Below, piece after piece: positions 58,001 through 64,000 of a DNA stretch of 64,000 bases. The notes under the pieces were generated by a model that saw nothing but the letters and a program-made list of their open reading frames with translations, had not been told where the DNA came from and did not search any database. This stretch comes from Luidia sarsii (taxonomy: Eukaryota; Echinodermata; Asteroidea; Paxillosida; Luidiidae): the NCBI GenBank assembly GCA_949987565.1, contig OX465117.1, forward strand, positions 186,001 through 250,000. Direction: 5' to 3'. The position numbers and the translations under genes are program-made. Position 1 is the first letter of the stretch. Each line of letters begins with the position of its first letter.

Positions 58001-58418
58001 GCTGCTGTCATCGCTACTGTCAGTACGCGACGTTTAAGATCGAAGATTTGACAATACCTAGAATAACCTGCATTAAAAGAAGACCGATGGGATATCGATG
58101 AGGAAGGAGACTTATGACCTTCCGGACCTTAAGGTCACTGGCGGCAATGCGGGAACCTTTCAGCAACCCGGTCATGTTCCTTGACCGACTTTAACCGAAT
58201 GTTAGTTCATCAAATGTTAGTTCGAATCATTCAAGTTTCATGATAATTTATATCAGAGTGTAATATATTATGGGTCGATTACGTACGACGCATATAAATC
58301 AGTTATCCCCTTAGGATTGTCTACTTTCCTTATATTGAAATGTGGACTTACTTTGGGCTTGTGTCCATGCTGGCTGGACAAGGAAGAAGCATATCAGTAA
58401 GAGGGATTGTGTAGCCAT
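24981..58418 (-). CDS. Giant CUB/LDLa/HYR/NIDO-AMOP-VWD type I membrane protein (46 exons)
   Basis: I reconstructed one gene of 46 coding exons, 7893 nt, 2630 aa, with every junction GT/AG and all phases compatible. Approximate residues: signal peptide 1-22, Thr-rich 23-91, LDLa/CUB array 92-1236, EGF 1237-1272, HYR 1273-1365, Cys-rich 1366-1436, two HYR 1437-1607, NIDO 1608-1830, AMOP 1835-2020, VWD from 2021, EGF 2420-2528, mucin-type 2529-2549, TM about 2553-2576, cytoplasmic tail to 2630. NIDO-AMOP-VWD followed by EGF and a membrane helix is the core of MUC4 and, in part, insect Mesh and SUSD2. Those are surface proteins, and AMOP/VWD regions are often cleaved at GDPH. An adhesion, barrier or recognition role on an epithelial or coelomic surface is inference. 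Joining the signal exon across 7.5 kb is the least certain step. Alternative splicing is likely because most 5' exons are phase 1-1 and removable without frameshift. Confidence 0.85.
25428..25636 (-). CDS. Exon 45: transmembrane helix and cytoplasmic segment
   Basis: Encodes [20 protein letters not shown] then [13 protein letters not shown], a single membrane helix followed by a basic stop-transfer. The cytoplasmic part is Gln/Pro/Ser-rich ([15 protein letters not shown]). No Tyr-based signalling motif is seen. Ends in phase 0 at gtaagt. Confidence 0.85.
25921..25983 (-). CDS. Exon 44: juxtamembrane mucin-type exon
   Basis: 21 codons, phase 1-1: [20 protein letters not shown]. It is homologous to exons 2-4, and the adjacent intron sequence is shared (aacaaatgttttacaaacct at 25900-25921 against agcaaatgttttacaaacct at 49914-49933). 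So a mucin-type exon was copied about 24 kb within the gene, to both ends of the ectodomain. Confidence 0.8.
26226..26844 (-). CDS. Exons 42-43: EGF and calcium-binding EGF domains
   Basis: Exon 42 (26664-26844) has [19 protein letters not shown] and NPCYTGVLC. Exon 43 (26226-26372) is a calcium-binding [49 protein letters not shown]. The DIDEC start and the N-x-x-x-S/Y position fit the cbEGF consensus. The exon 43 donor was taken as gtgggt to give phase 1. Confidence 0.85.
27162..27659 (-). CDS. Exons 40-41: Ig/cadherin-like post-VWD segment
   Basis: Exon 40 (27507-27659) reads [20 protein letters not shown] and [14 protein letters not shown], a beta-sandwich pattern. Exon 41 (27162-27343) continues [20 protein letters not shown] and then enters a Cys-rich segment ([10 protein letters not shown]). 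A beta domain between VWD and the EGFs is typical of MUC4-like proteins. Exon 41 ends in phase 0. Confidence 0.7.
27877..29740 (-). CDS. Exons 35-39: VWD domain and following region
   Basis: Exons are 29502-29740, 28933-29014, 28617-28781, 28260-28376 and 27877-28134. The domain starts [20 protein letters not shown], so the GDPH cleavage motif of MUC4-type proteins is present. It continues with [25 protein letters not shown] and DFYDFGESW. Exon 39 carries [11 protein letters not shown] and [20 protein letters not shown]. The exon 35 donor was set at GAC AGC|gtattt because only phase 0 keeps exon 36 open. Confidence 0.85.
29740..30712. other. Intron 34, includes GA-rich microsatellite
   Basis: Intron between AMOP and VWD exons. 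At about 30225-30440 the plus strand is a purine-rich gagaga / ggaaga tract with two near copies of a gagatggaaagataggaag segment. Serine/leucine-rich open frames here are products of the simple repeat. Confidence 0.7.
30712..31770 (-). CDS. Exons 33-34: AMOP domain
   Basis: Exon 33 (31591-31770) has [20 protein letters not shown]. Exon 34 (30712-30855) has [19 protein letters not shown] and [11 protein letters not shown]. These are the cysteine-rich adhesion-associated AMOP signatures of MUC4 and SUSD2, including SPGPRCCY. Both exons are phase 1-1. Confidence 0.88.
32357..34316 (-). CDS. Exons 28-32: NIDO domain and start of AMOP
   Basis: Exons are 34252-34316, 33748-33837, 33479-33646, 33195-33335 and 32357-32807. 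The domain starts [17 protein letters not shown] and has [26 protein letters not shown] and [10 protein letters not shown], then [20 protein letters not shown] and YDPCGMNW. All are hallmarks of the nidogen-like domain. The end of exon 32 begins [38 protein letters not shown]. Phases here are mixed (1, 0, 0, 0, 0, 1), unlike the 1-1 shuffled exons upstream. The first bases of exon 32 could be placed 3 nt differently. Confidence 0.85.
34569..35255 (-). CDS. Exons 26-27: HYR domains 2 and 3
   Basis: Exon 26 (35001-35255, 85 codons) has [43 protein letters not shown]. Exon 27 (34569-34826, 86 codons) has [36 protein letters not shown]. The G-V-y/f-x-V-G-x-H/N pattern is the hyalin-repeat signature. 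Both are phase 1-1 and precede the NIDO domain. Confidence 0.8.
35602..37433 (-). CDS. Exons 22-25: EGF, HYR domain 1 and two Cys-rich exons
   Basis: Exon 22 (37326-37433) is EGF-like: [32 protein letters not shown]. Exon 23 (36521-36799, 93 codons) is a HYR-type beta domain: [50 protein letters not shown]. Exons 24 (35925-36032) and 25 (35602-35706) are short Cys-rich, EGF-like exons ([36 protein letters not shown]). All four are phase 1-1. Confidence 0.75.
36265..36320 (+). repeat. Short dispersed repeat copy in intron
   Basis: Diverged core: gcctttgaaaaaaggttctg then gatcaaaacgtcgggcccac. Lies between the Cys-rich exon 24 and HYR exon 23. Confidence 0.6.
37060..37220 (+). repeat. SINE-like tail joined to short dispersed repeat copy
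   Basis: A segment with caggtcccggtccagtcaaa (the shared 3' segment of the SINE-like copies) is followed within about 20 bp by the core of the short repeat (atggaaacgtcaggcc) and its second block. The two families sit next to each other here. Confidence 0.5.
38034..38150 (-). CDS. Exon 21: LDLa domain 8
   Basis: 39 codons, phase 1-1: [36 protein letters not shown]. The acidic Glu of DGSDE is Gln here. It is the last LDLa and is followed by an EGF, not a CUB. Confidence 0.85.
38595..39445 (-). CDS. Exons 19-20: LDLa domain 7 and CUB-like domain 7
   Basis: LDLa7 (39329-39445) is almost the same as LDLa6, so these two are recent duplicates. CUB7 (38595-38954, 120 codons) starts [17 protein letters not shown] and has [36 protein letters not shown] and [15 protein letters not shown], with no cysteine. 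It ends in the shared SSVSATG phase-1 junction. Confidence 0.8.
39847..41143 (-). CDS. Exons 17-18: LDLa domain 6 and CUB-like domain 6
   Basis: LDLa6 (41027-41143) reads [19 protein letters not shown] with DERDEIDC, where the usual Gly of DGSDE is Glu. CUB6 (39847-40209, 121 codons) starts [17 protein letters not shown] and has [36 protein letters not shown] and [15 protein letters not shown], with no cysteine. Confidence 0.8.
40620..40985. repeat. CCCCGGGG-rich repeat next to short dispersed repeat
   Basis: An intronic segment with repeated, often inverted, tccccggg / cccgggga motifs (near 40645, 40707, 40792, 40856), GC-rich against AT-rich surroundings. It ends in a copy of the short repeat core (gatcgaaacgtcaggccctc at 40898). 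Looks like a non-autonomous element; ends not resolved. Confidence 0.45.
41373..44008 (-). CDS. Exons 14-16: LDLa domain 5 and split CUB-like domain 5
   Basis: LDLa5 is 43892-44008 ([12 protein letters not shown]). CUB5 is split into 42695-42997 ([48 protein letters not shown]) and 41373-41438 ([12 protein letters not shown]). The 1.26 kb intron between them holds a large inverted repeat (41735-42490) that the homologous 221-bp intron of CUB3 lacks, so insertion followed the duplication. Confidence 0.8.
41735..42490. repeat. Long imperfect inverted repeat in CUB5 split intron
   Basis: The left arm has caagagccaaatttcagctg and tagaccaacctattcatgga. The right arm has, inverted, tccatgaataggctggtcta and cagccgagattgaac-like sequence. 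The arms are about 170 bp clearly paired, with further pairing inward (cactggcaggttt near 41963 against aaacctgccagtg near 42150). It is a foldback-type insertion of about 750 bp inside the intron that splits CUB5. Confidence 0.75.
44340..45050 (-). CDS. Exons 12-13: LDLa domain 4 and CUB-like domain 4
   Basis: LDLa4 (44934-45050) reads [19 protein letters not shown] with [11 protein letters not shown]4 (44340-44702, 121 codons) starts [17 protein letters not shown] and has [34 protein letters not shown] and [15 protein letters not shown]. The CUB part has no cysteine. Phase 1-1 throughout. Confidence 0.8.
44795..44850 (-). repeat. SINE-like 3' fragment
   Basis: The minus strand has gaggtctcgggttcaagtcg (B-box-like), then gtcaagtcaaagttttgcc. 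Truncated copy of the family at 50885-51065. Confidence 0.5.
45207..46584 (-). CDS. Exons 9-11: LDLa domain 3 and split CUB-like domain 3
   Basis: LDLa3 (46468-46584) has [12 protein letters not shown] with an intact acidic motif. CUB3 is split into 45494-45811 (106 codons, [34 protein letters not shown]) and 45207-45272 (22 codons, [13 protein letters not shown]). The split intron is in phase 1 at the same place as in CUB5. No cysteine occurs in the CUB part. This is the first half of a duplicated block (see findings). Confidence 0.8.
47026..47175. repeat. Head-to-head dispersed repeat palindrome
   Basis: A minus copy (gggcctgacgtttcgatcct ...) is joined through agagggcctct to a plus copy (... 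aggatcgaaacgtcaggccc). The arms, about 45 bp each, appear identical by eye. The right side continues into the family's second block (gtcagtaagcagtttgcaac). Lies in the intron between LDLa3 and CUB2. Confidence 0.9.
47469..48107 (-). CDS. Exons 7-8: LDLa domain 2 and CUB-like domain 2
   Basis: LDLa2 (47991-48107) keeps six cysteines, but its calcium-site motif reads DASDHLDC, so the usual SDE acidic pair is lost. CUB2 (47469-47804, 112 codons) has [30 protein letters not shown] and [15 protein letters not shown] and has no cysteine. Both exons are phase 1-1. Confidence 0.8.
48306..48629 (-). CDS. Exon 6: CUB-like domain 1
   Basis: 108 codons, phase 1-1. CUB-type strand pattern: [17 protein letters not shown], then [30 protein letters not shown]. 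The two disulfides of a standard CUB are absent; a single Cys replaces the Arg found at that place in the other copies. Confidence 0.7.
48826..48910 (+). repeat. Short dispersed repeat copy
   Basis: Core gttctgctaggatcgtaatg then tcaggcactc, followed by the second block (cattttagtcactaagca). Intronic. Confidence 0.6.
49052..49168 (-). CDS. Exon 5: LDLa domain 1
   Basis: 39 codons, phase 1-1. Six cysteines with the LDL-receptor class A pattern: [34 protein letters not shown]. The calcium-site acidic motif DGSDE is intact. It opens the LDLa/CUB array. Confidence 0.85.
49932..50823 (-). CDS. Exons 2-4: Thr-rich mucin-type repeat exons
   Basis: Exons 50761-50823, 50543-50614 and 49932-50003 are all phase 1-1 and clearly homologous. 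Each carries STG/SDxLTEGxTTTxPTDxTT-type sequence rich in Thr and Ser, predicted to be heavily O-glycosylated. Introns flanking exons 2 and 3 are also nearly identical (gtggcagattccatgatgag upstream on the plus strand), so the duplication is recent. A fourth relative is exon 44 at 25921-25983, far away and next to the membrane. Confidence 0.8.
50885..51065 (-). repeat. tRNA-derived SINE-like copy, best preserved
   Basis: The minus strand has tataactcagatgttaagcg (A-box-like), then ggtatcgggttcaaatctct (B-box-like), then ccagtcaaagtgttctttgc. The head overlaps a segment shared with 50041-50130 (accatttactgccatata) and with 8765-8820. Not a functional tRNA. Confidence 0.6.
51077..51158 (-). pseudogene. 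Decayed LDLa-like exon relic in intron 1
   Basis: The minus strand reads [20 protein letters not shown] then EDERGCD, an LDLa-like cysteine pattern missing part of the first half. No proper acceptor or donor in phase 1 was found, so it is left out of the gene model. It may be the remains of a ninth LDLa exon at the 5' end of the array. Confidence 0.4.
51640..51859 (+). mobile_element. Possible LINE C-terminal relic
   Basis: An open frame reads [18 protein letters not shown] and continues to IGK and a stop. It resembles the C-x2-C...H zinc-knuckle and tail found after the reverse transcriptase of some non-LTR elements, but the second Cys/His pair is incomplete. The upstream reverse transcriptase is not visible. 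It lies in intron 1 of the large gene, on the opposite strand. Confidence 0.3.
52293..53483 (+). repeat. Duplicated block A, copy 1 (about 1.19 kb)
   Basis: Starts gtgacaaacaactactctat and ends cagcttaaacgttaggg. Nearly identical to 53972-55133 in direct orientation, about 1.68 kb apart. Copy 1 has an extra 30 bp from a small internal duplication around 52850-52895 (ttcaccaaggcccc ... cacggtgcatac). Open frames inside (for example 52560-52910 on the minus strand) are kept in both copies, but no protein family is recognisable. Confidence 0.9.
53724..53970 (+). repeat. Block B, copy 1
   Basis: Starts ttgatgcttttcattctgta and includes caataaaagagcaaccgctt. Nearly the same as 57458-57730. It sits directly before block A copy 2. 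Confidence 0.88.
53972..55133 (+). repeat. Duplicated block A, copy 2 (about 1.16 kb)
   Basis: Direct partner of 52293-53483. It ends at gttaggg and runs straight into the G-rich minisatellite, whereas copy 1 continues with unique sequence, so the minisatellite grew at the end of this copy. Confidence 0.9.
55134..56320 (+). repeat. G-rich minisatellite, about 1.2 kb
   Basis: The basic unit is 14 bp (tatggggcagtggg and variants tatggggtaatagg, ccgtgggatagtag), arranged in higher-order blocks of roughly 70-90 bp that include ggcatgcagtgggcc. The last part (from about 56100) is decayed. The plus strand has frequent runs of four G separated by short spacers, compatible with G-quadruplex formation. 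Long Gly/Trp/Val-rich open frames in all three plus frames are artefacts of the repeat. Confidence 0.95.
56535..56640 (+). repeat. Short dispersed repeat copy
   Basis: Diverged core (gcctttgaaaaatgtcctgc, then gcttgaaacttcaggccctc) and the second block with tgtatttcaggtcaatatag and tcagtgagcag. Confidence 0.65.
57458..57730 (+). repeat. Block B, copy 2
   Basis: Partner of 53724-53970, with short insertions (acagttaccttgatcttaat against agttaccttgatcttgta). Together with A and A' it suggests an ancestral A-B unit that was duplicated, with the minisatellite later separating A' from B'. Confidence 0.88.
58352..58418 (-). CDS. Exon 1: start codon and signal peptide
   Basis: Encodes [18 protein letters not shown] followed by TQAQ, a classical signal peptide with cleavage probably after the Trp-Thr-Gln-Ala region. 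Ends in phase 1 at a gtaagt donor, matching the phase-1 acceptors of the mucin-type exons. It has the right strand and phase and a hydrophobic N-terminus, and the downstream domains need secretion. The distance to exon 2 is 7.5 kb, so an undetected intervening exon is possible. Confidence 0.75.
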
Positions 58419-59129
58419 CCTTACTCCCCCTGGGTTCCACATCCCGATCCAATCAGCCGAAAACGCACAGACGTACACTGTTCAACGGTTCTGTGTATGG
58501 ACGCATGCAAAATAAACCGACCTCCAGCAATCGCGAACACAGAGTGATATTTTCAATCCTCCATCAGTAAGTAAGTTTGTTTTTCATGGGTTATCTACAA
58601 TATCAAACACAGCTTCTCATTGGTTGCACTGAGTTGGTAATTTTCCGTGGAAAAGGGGTTTTCCCCAATCTGCACCGAAACGACCAGCGAAGAAGGTGAA
58701 AGTTCAGCACCATCCAATTAACAATAGATCTGTCAACATTACATTGTAATTAATACTAACTTCAACGTTTTATCAAAAGACAGTGATTGATTCCGCACCA
58801 ACAAAACACTTTTATGTACTCTCACCTTTATCTGTTACATATAGGCTACAGCTGTATTCACAATGCAAAGCATTAGATTTCTGATGTAACGCATTTGTTT
58901 TAATTTCTTGGGCGTTTTTTTTCTTCAAAATGATATCAGAAGCTAAACGTTATGACGCACACAAACCAGCCTTTGCGTCATCTATGTGTATCCATCTGCT
59001 CTTCAACAAGACGTCCAATTTACATTAAGTTTGTAAACAACTGCAATTAGGCAGTCGAATTTTCATAATTATTCTATAAGATATTTTACATTCATATTTA
59101 AATCCATCGTGCGGTTTTAAAGGTTCCCG
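58419..59129. other. 5' flank of the large gene, no other gene seen
   Basis: This is the presumed promoter and 5' UTR of the minus-strand gene. No clear TATA box was identified. Nothing else is recognisable. Confidence 0.4.
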
Positions 59130-59310
59130 CGCCTTAAATCTTCCAACCAAACGGTATCCTTTCATAGATGGCATTGGAGTTCTGCCAAAGGATGGAGTGA
59201 CAATGCGTATTTCCCGGGGCAACCTTGTAGTACAAAACGTGCAAACGTTGTTGTCAATGTAAACAAATCAATGTTTATTAGCAACCGGCTACGCAGCTTA
59301 CACTTTGTGA
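59130..59310 (+). repeat. Diverged copy of the right part of block A
   Basis: Shares ttggagttctgccaaaggat, tatttcccggggcaac and tagcaaccggctacgcagct with 53310-53480. About 85 percent identical by eye. The left part of A lies separately at 60330-60575. Confidence 0.75.
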
Positions 59311-59999
59311 ACACACCTGTTCTTATACCAATGTCGTTTATGTAAAAGAAATAAATGCCAAAAAAGACACAAGCTGCGGGAGGTCAATGGGTTTGGTTTT
59401 GAAAACAAGTGACGTAACGATTCACGTGTTCCCGGATTTGTCTTCATCTGGTCTTGTATGTAATGTTACAAGATGTCAGCAGGACTGCCTTACAGTCTGC
59501 CCGTCAAGTGTTAAAATTCCAGAGTGCCCAGAAAGTGATTTGGATAAAAGCAATCTATCCTAATTCAACCTAACATCTTAAATTCCCTCGTTCCACGTTT
59601 ACCATTCCTTGATCATTCCCTAATATGCTACTACCACATAACATCATTGCCCCGCACTCTATTTCCTTATAGGACATTGCTCCATATCATTGCCTCATAT
59701 CCTTGTAAGTGCTTCTTGCACTGTTTGCAAGACTCATTATGTCCATGACACGTCATCTTTTAATGGATATATTCCCTTCGACACAACTCGCAAAGCCTTA
59801 GCACTATTTTGTGTTCCACCTGAACCATTATAATAGGCCTACCCCTACCCCCGCAGAGAGGTTAAATAATTATGGCCAAATCTGAGGCACTCCCCAGAAC
59901 GTGTACACTGTAATTATGTCCATTATCAAAACCTGGCTATTGAACCACGTTGCCTCTTTATACATACAGGAGGGATTTAACTAATACATTGCATGGTGA

Positions 60000-60080
60000 T
60001 GAGCGCAAAATACACAAACAAGAGGTCTTGAGTTGAAGTCCCGGTCGAGTCTTGGCCAAATGTATTAATTTTTCCAGTTT
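60000..60080 (+). repeat. SINE-like 3' fragment
   Basis: B-box-like gagttgaagtcccggtcgag followed by tcttggccaaatg. Weak member of the family at 50885-51065. Confidence 0.35.
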
Positions 60081-60329
60081 TTCCTCTTATCATCACTTCA
60101 TAAATATTTTTCTCACACAAATAACTTCAAATAGACTGACTGATTGTGAGAACATCTTTTGGGAAAAGTACACATAGTCCCGTTTCTCCTCAAAAGGCGA
60201 GGAGCACTTAAAAAAAAGCATCGGTAATCGGTGATTCAACAAGCACATTGGATCCAGCTAGGAAAGCGAACCGCTGAGCAATCCCTTTTACAAGAAAAAC
60301 CAAACGAGAATCAGCATGTATTTGCGCCT

Positions 60330-60575
60330 TTTTGTACTCGGTTTCTGTTTGATAAAGAGGAGGGATTTTCCCCAAACTCTCCAGGGGTTGCCCGTGCCGT
60401 TTCCTTGATGAAATCTTTTGTAAAATCACGATGCTGGATAGCTGAGTCCTTTGTCAGAGAGCTCTGAATGAACATGCGCGGCCATTATAGTTACCGTGAA
60501 CCTGTAACCATAACAACCCAACGCTCAGGAAGGCATTTCACCAAGGCCCCAAACAATGCATACTACCTGGATTTT
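60330..60575 (+). repeat. Diverged copy of the left part of block A
   Basis: Shares ggattttccccaaactctcc, gctgagtcctttgtcagaga, gaacctgtaaccataacaac and catttcaccaaggcccc with 52660-52910. Same orientation as block A, but located after the right-part copy, so the order is changed. Confidence 0.75.
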
Positions 60576-60694
60576 TCGAAAGGACTGATGACATGTCCTC
60601 TTGGCAGCGCAAAAAATAAATCAGTTAATAATGTGTAATCTGAAGGTGTAGCCCCCTGCAGCTACTCATCTTTTTGCACGAACTTGAACTCAGC

Positions 60695-61040
60695 AGCTGT
60701 ATACGAACACAGTCAAGACTAGACGCTCTCTGTTTGGTGTTGTTCACAAGACGGACGCATGGCCGGCTGGGCAGCTCCAAACACGCCCAGCCGAACCACG
60801 CTCATGTTCACTATACTGCTGCACCACCAAGAATGCGCAAGAATTTGGCCGGGTTCGTGAGTGAAATCTAAGTATTTGACATTGTTCATTCCAGGTGTTT
60901 CTGCTTAATTCCTGCATTGTCGGGATAAGTTTGACGCGGCCTTTATTCAGACGTAGCCAATTAATGTTGACACTGTCGAATGGTTTTGCACTATTGATGC
61001 TAGGCTCACCATTATCACCTTCCTCTCGATCAGAGGTCTA
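60695..61040 (-). repeat. Dispersed repeat, inverted relative of 21790-22140
   Basis: Reverse complement contains ttggagctgcccagccggcc, attaagcagaaacacctgga and ggtgataatggtga in the order seen at 21790-22140. See that entry. Confidence 0.7.
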
Positions 61041-61568
61041 GTGTGGGCCGGACTGCCCAGATGATTCTTGGTTTTTTGGTCATGGGTCATGGTCATCTTT
61101 TAGCAAAAAAATCTGATTGGCTAAGGGCTGAAACATTGAAAAGAATCTGAGAGATGAGGGTCCAAGCTACAGTTTTCTGTATAGCTACAAGAACTGAGAA
61201 ACTTCTGGCTGTGAAATAATTGGCTTTGAAAGTGAGTGTTTTTGTATAGTGTTAAATGGGAGCTGATACGCACCTCGCCCACTCTTTATCAATAGCGCCC
61301 TCAAGGGTTCATTAAAAAAGAACCGGATATTTTTAGGCCGAGGGCGTCTGCTTCTTCCGTAAAAAGCCAGTAACTTGTGTGAAGAAAATATCATCTTTGA
61401 GATTGGACATCTTTACATTAGTGGGACCAACATCAAATTATTGTAATCTTGAATAAAAGTAATCCTTCAGGACGATGCCCGGTAATATCACTGTTATTTA
61501 CTAATTGAATTTTATAAATGATTAATCTATAAAAAACTTCCCTATTTTAACTTAGTGATTTTGTAAAT

Positions 61569-61694
61569 TGTAGTCCGAGTAACTTGGACCAGACAAGTCA
61601 CCCTTTTTTAATCCAAATTTGGAATTCCCAACCCTCCAAATTCCAAATTTCGATAAAAAGGGTGACTTGTCTGGTCCTAGTTACTCGGACTACA
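61569..61694. mobile_element. 126-bp foldback element
   Basis: The arms of about 45 bp are almost perfect inverted copies: tgtagtccgagtaacttgga at the left, and tgtagtccgagtaactagga on the complementary strand of the right end. The spacer is about 40 bp and includes an internal small palindrome (ccaaatttgg). No frame. Fits a foldback or MITE element; the target duplication is unclear. Confidence 0.8.
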
Positions 61695-61699
61695 TGTAC

Positions 61700-63890
61700 A
61701 TATTACATGTGTATTTCATTCTGGCAAAATAATTAGTTAGGTCCCTGGGCAATTTAATGTGTTTGCCTGAAAATCGACACGTGCGACGAATACGATCGAT
61801 CCTTATCGACATTATTATTTTTGATTGGGACCTGAATCCAGGCCCAAGGCTTCCCAGTCCAAAGGTTTCCACAAATCAATTCCAGTCCCTAATATACTCT
61901 CTCTAGTCTAGACAAGGGAAAGGTTTGCAGTTGTAGGCTGAAGTGGCAGCCGTTCCTGAATAATACTATCCTTGCTCAGGTGTGGGCATTAGTCAGATCA
62001 ATAGAGCAAGGAAAGAGGGTTTCTAACAAGGTCAGATGCATTATCTTCACATGCCAACCAATTAATTGCCTTTTGCGATTGCACAAAATACGTACACTCA
62101 ATGATGAAGACAAAGTGGCCTACAAAGTGGACAAACAAAGTGGACTACAGTTGGAGCCCAATTACTGGTGGTGCAATTGCTTCAATTAGATATATACACG
62201 TGTATGCTCACGTGGCTAGATCATATTCATAGGCTATCAGTATCATACATGTATATCGTGGGAGGCCCAGTTTTCGACAGTTAACTTACGCGTTTTCGAT
62301 GCTTAGCCTTCTAACTCACATCGCACGATGAAAACAACTCCGTATAACGATCTCAGACTTCGTATCTTCGGGTTTGTTTCCTGCTCTTTGCTTTCCTGCT
62401 CGAAAATGTGGAAAGTTAAGGCTCTTAATTCCAGTTGGCCAAACTCGTGTGATTCAAAAAGTTGTTCTTTTGGGTCTATTTTCCTAGTTTGTACAAAATT
62501 GACAGTTGCTTCGAAGCTCCAGTTTTCTTTATTGTTGGTCCTAAAAATAAAAAAATTGAGTGTACCATAACAAACCCCAACATCCGTAGAAAAAATATAT
62601 ATCACGCAACTTGAGTCAGTCTGTTCAGGGTAAAAACTATGGAGGCTCCTATAGGGCATCTCGCTTACATAATTTTGTATTTAAAAAAAAATTAATTAAA
62701 GGCATAAAGTAACATGGCCTAGGCTTTTATAAAAAAATGAAAAACAATAAAAGGGCAGCTAGAGAAAGTACCACGAAGGAGGAAATGTGTCTCTTGAGTG
62801 ACATTGGGAAAGGTCATAACTGAAGAAGCAGTGAGAAAGGGGATTGTGGAGTTTTTTTAACTCACAGAAGAAGACATCAACCAGATGAAAAATACAACCC
62901 CACCAAAAGGGCAAAGAAAACATAATCTGCTTCCATGGCTGAATCACAATTAACTTGGACCAAGCCGAACAATCACATCCTGCCTCGATGTACATGTATT
63001 TGATTTGGAAATAAACAAGGATGAGAAATGCTGCATGTGTCTCTCATAGATACCGCCCTACCGTATTTCATCTCTGTGGTTTACTTGAAGATCCAAATTC
63101 AAAAAAGTTAAAAGATATCTTTCAGTTAAATGAACTTTTTTTCACATTTTAAGAAAATTATTCTCAATTTGATTTATTCAATATGGTGATTAAATTTATT
63201 TCCTTATTATTATGAGGACAGTTTTGATGATTTGGAAAAGGATGGGAAGAAGAGGGTAGCATGAAGGAAAAGGAGTTGATAGGTGATAAGAAAAAGTCAA
63301 TCCAACTTTCCCATCTCAAAGTGGCTCAGGGCAATGGGACACAATTAATGCAAACCAATGAGTTAAGTATAAATTATGAATGTTTTGAGGAAAGTGTTAG
63401 AAGCAGTGTAAAAAAAAAAACCCGAAAGATGAACCAAAAAACCATACAGGGAAGAATTTTACAGTGCCACACAACATTTTGAGGTATTTTAATAATTTAT
63501 TTTGCGTTTGGCTTCACTGGGACACCTTACTAAACACCACTGTCGAAAATAGGTGACGATCCGTACTGCGCGGTGTGCCGTGGACATCAACAAAACCGGG
63601 TACCGGGTAATCTTACAGAAGTGACGGGCTCTATGATTATTCTAATAGTCTGTGGTGTTGACAAAGTGACTGAGACCTCTTTTAGTGTGATACTTTCGTC
63701 CACATTGGTCAGCTTGAAGAAAAGGCCTTATATCGTTGAAAACCGATAACGAGGATTTTCCTACAAGTTATACAACATTCAATAGTAATCTCTGAATCAG
63801 AATTGAAAATTGTTTGTTCTTTGTGAATATTAAACTAGGCAGCGTATATTGACCAGCCAAGGGCATTCTTCCAACAATTGCAATTCTGCC
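61700..63890. other. Gene-free stretch, nothing recognised
   Basis: No repeat family member or domain-bearing frame was identified. The 118-codon minus frame at 62303-62659 and the frames at 62759 and 63261 have no recognisable motif, and the first is overlapped by an antisense open frame. Confidence 0.45.
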
Positions 63891-63921
63891 GGTCTCTGAT
63901 TGTCCAACTGCCATTTCCGTT

Positions 63922-63998
63922 GTGCTGGCTTTCTTGCCCGAAAGGTAATTCAGGAATGACCACCTGCAGAATAACCTTTCGGGCTAGAGAGCCGGCAA
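63922..63998. repeat. Inverted repeat at the window end
   Basis: Arms ggctttcttgcccgaaaggt (left) and acctttcgggctagagagcc (right) pair around a short loop with gaattacc/ggtaattc. The right limit may lie outside the window. Confidence 0.65.
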
Positions 63999-64000
63999 CA

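Larger units (their letters stand above)
50824..58351 (-). other. Intron 1 of the large gene (7.5 kb)
   Basis: No coding exon was found on either strand apart from the LDLa relic at 51077-51158. It contains a LINE-like relic, the A/A' duplication, the B/B' repeats, the G-rich minisatellite and a short dispersed repeat at 56535-56640. An ATG-led segment at 57924 (+) with a GT donor is noted under findings. Confidence 0.6.

Noticed and set aside
62303..62659. 118-codon minus-strand frame
   Set aside because: No recognisable motif, overlapped by an 80-codon antisense frame, no splice or regulatory context; kept only as a note in the gene-free stretch.

Overview
The window is intron-rich metazoan nuclear DNA: short exons with GT/AG junctions, AT-rich introns, many small dispersed repeats, tRNA-derived SINE-like copies and foldback elements. 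The gene content (axonemal and transition-zone ciliary genes plus a very large modular extracellular CUB/LDLa/HYR/NIDO-AMOP-VWD protein) suggests a marine invertebrate, probably a deuterostome such as an echinoderm, hemichordate or lancelet. The species cannot be fixed from sequence alone.

Layout. 1-5516 has no gene I can support: dispersed repeats, a SINE-like copy and the 5' flank of the first gene. 5517-15853 (+) is a complete 17-exon CFAP91 (MAATS1) orthologue of 1029 codons, with a 15-copy minisatellite built from its own exon 9 splice donor, a seven-residue repeat in its tail, and several small mobile-element relics in its introns. 18067-19106 (-) is TMEM218, three coding exons and 116 aa, convergent with CFAP91. 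Their candidate poly(A) signals are about 160 bp apart. 20114-20319 is a four-unit perfect palindromic satellite just upstream of the TMEM218 5' region. 20320-24980 holds an unrecognised lysine-rich reading frame, a repeat whose inverted relative lies at 60.7-61.1 kb, and a pair of about 290 bp direct repeats.

24981-58418 (-) is one very large gene. I reconstructed 46 coding exons, 7893 nt, 2630 aa, with compatible splice phases from the start codon to the stop. The order is: signal peptide, three Thr-rich mucin-type exons, eight LDLa domains alternating with seven almost cysteine-free CUB-like domains, EGF, HYR, two Cys-rich EGF-like exons, two HYR, NIDO, AMOP, VWD, a post-VWD region, two EGF, a fourth mucin-type exon, one transmembrane helix and a short cytoplasmic tail. 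The C-terminal half has the NIDO-AMOP-VWD-EGF-TM plan of MUC4 and insect Mesh. The N-terminal half is a lineage-type expansion by 1-1 phase exon shuffling. This is the most interesting system in the window.

Its 7.5 kb first intron carries a recent tandem duplication of about 1.2 kb, a G-rich minisatellite of about 1.2 kb, and older relatives of the same sequences. 58419-64000 shows no convincing gene: repeat copies, a 126 bp foldback element and a terminal inverted repeat.

Two ciliary genes side by side suggest shared expression in ciliated or sperm cells. The large protein is predicted to be a type I membrane glycoprotein on an epithelial or extracellular surface. All exon calls are by eye from splice sites, phase and family resemblance; no alignment or transcript evidence was available.
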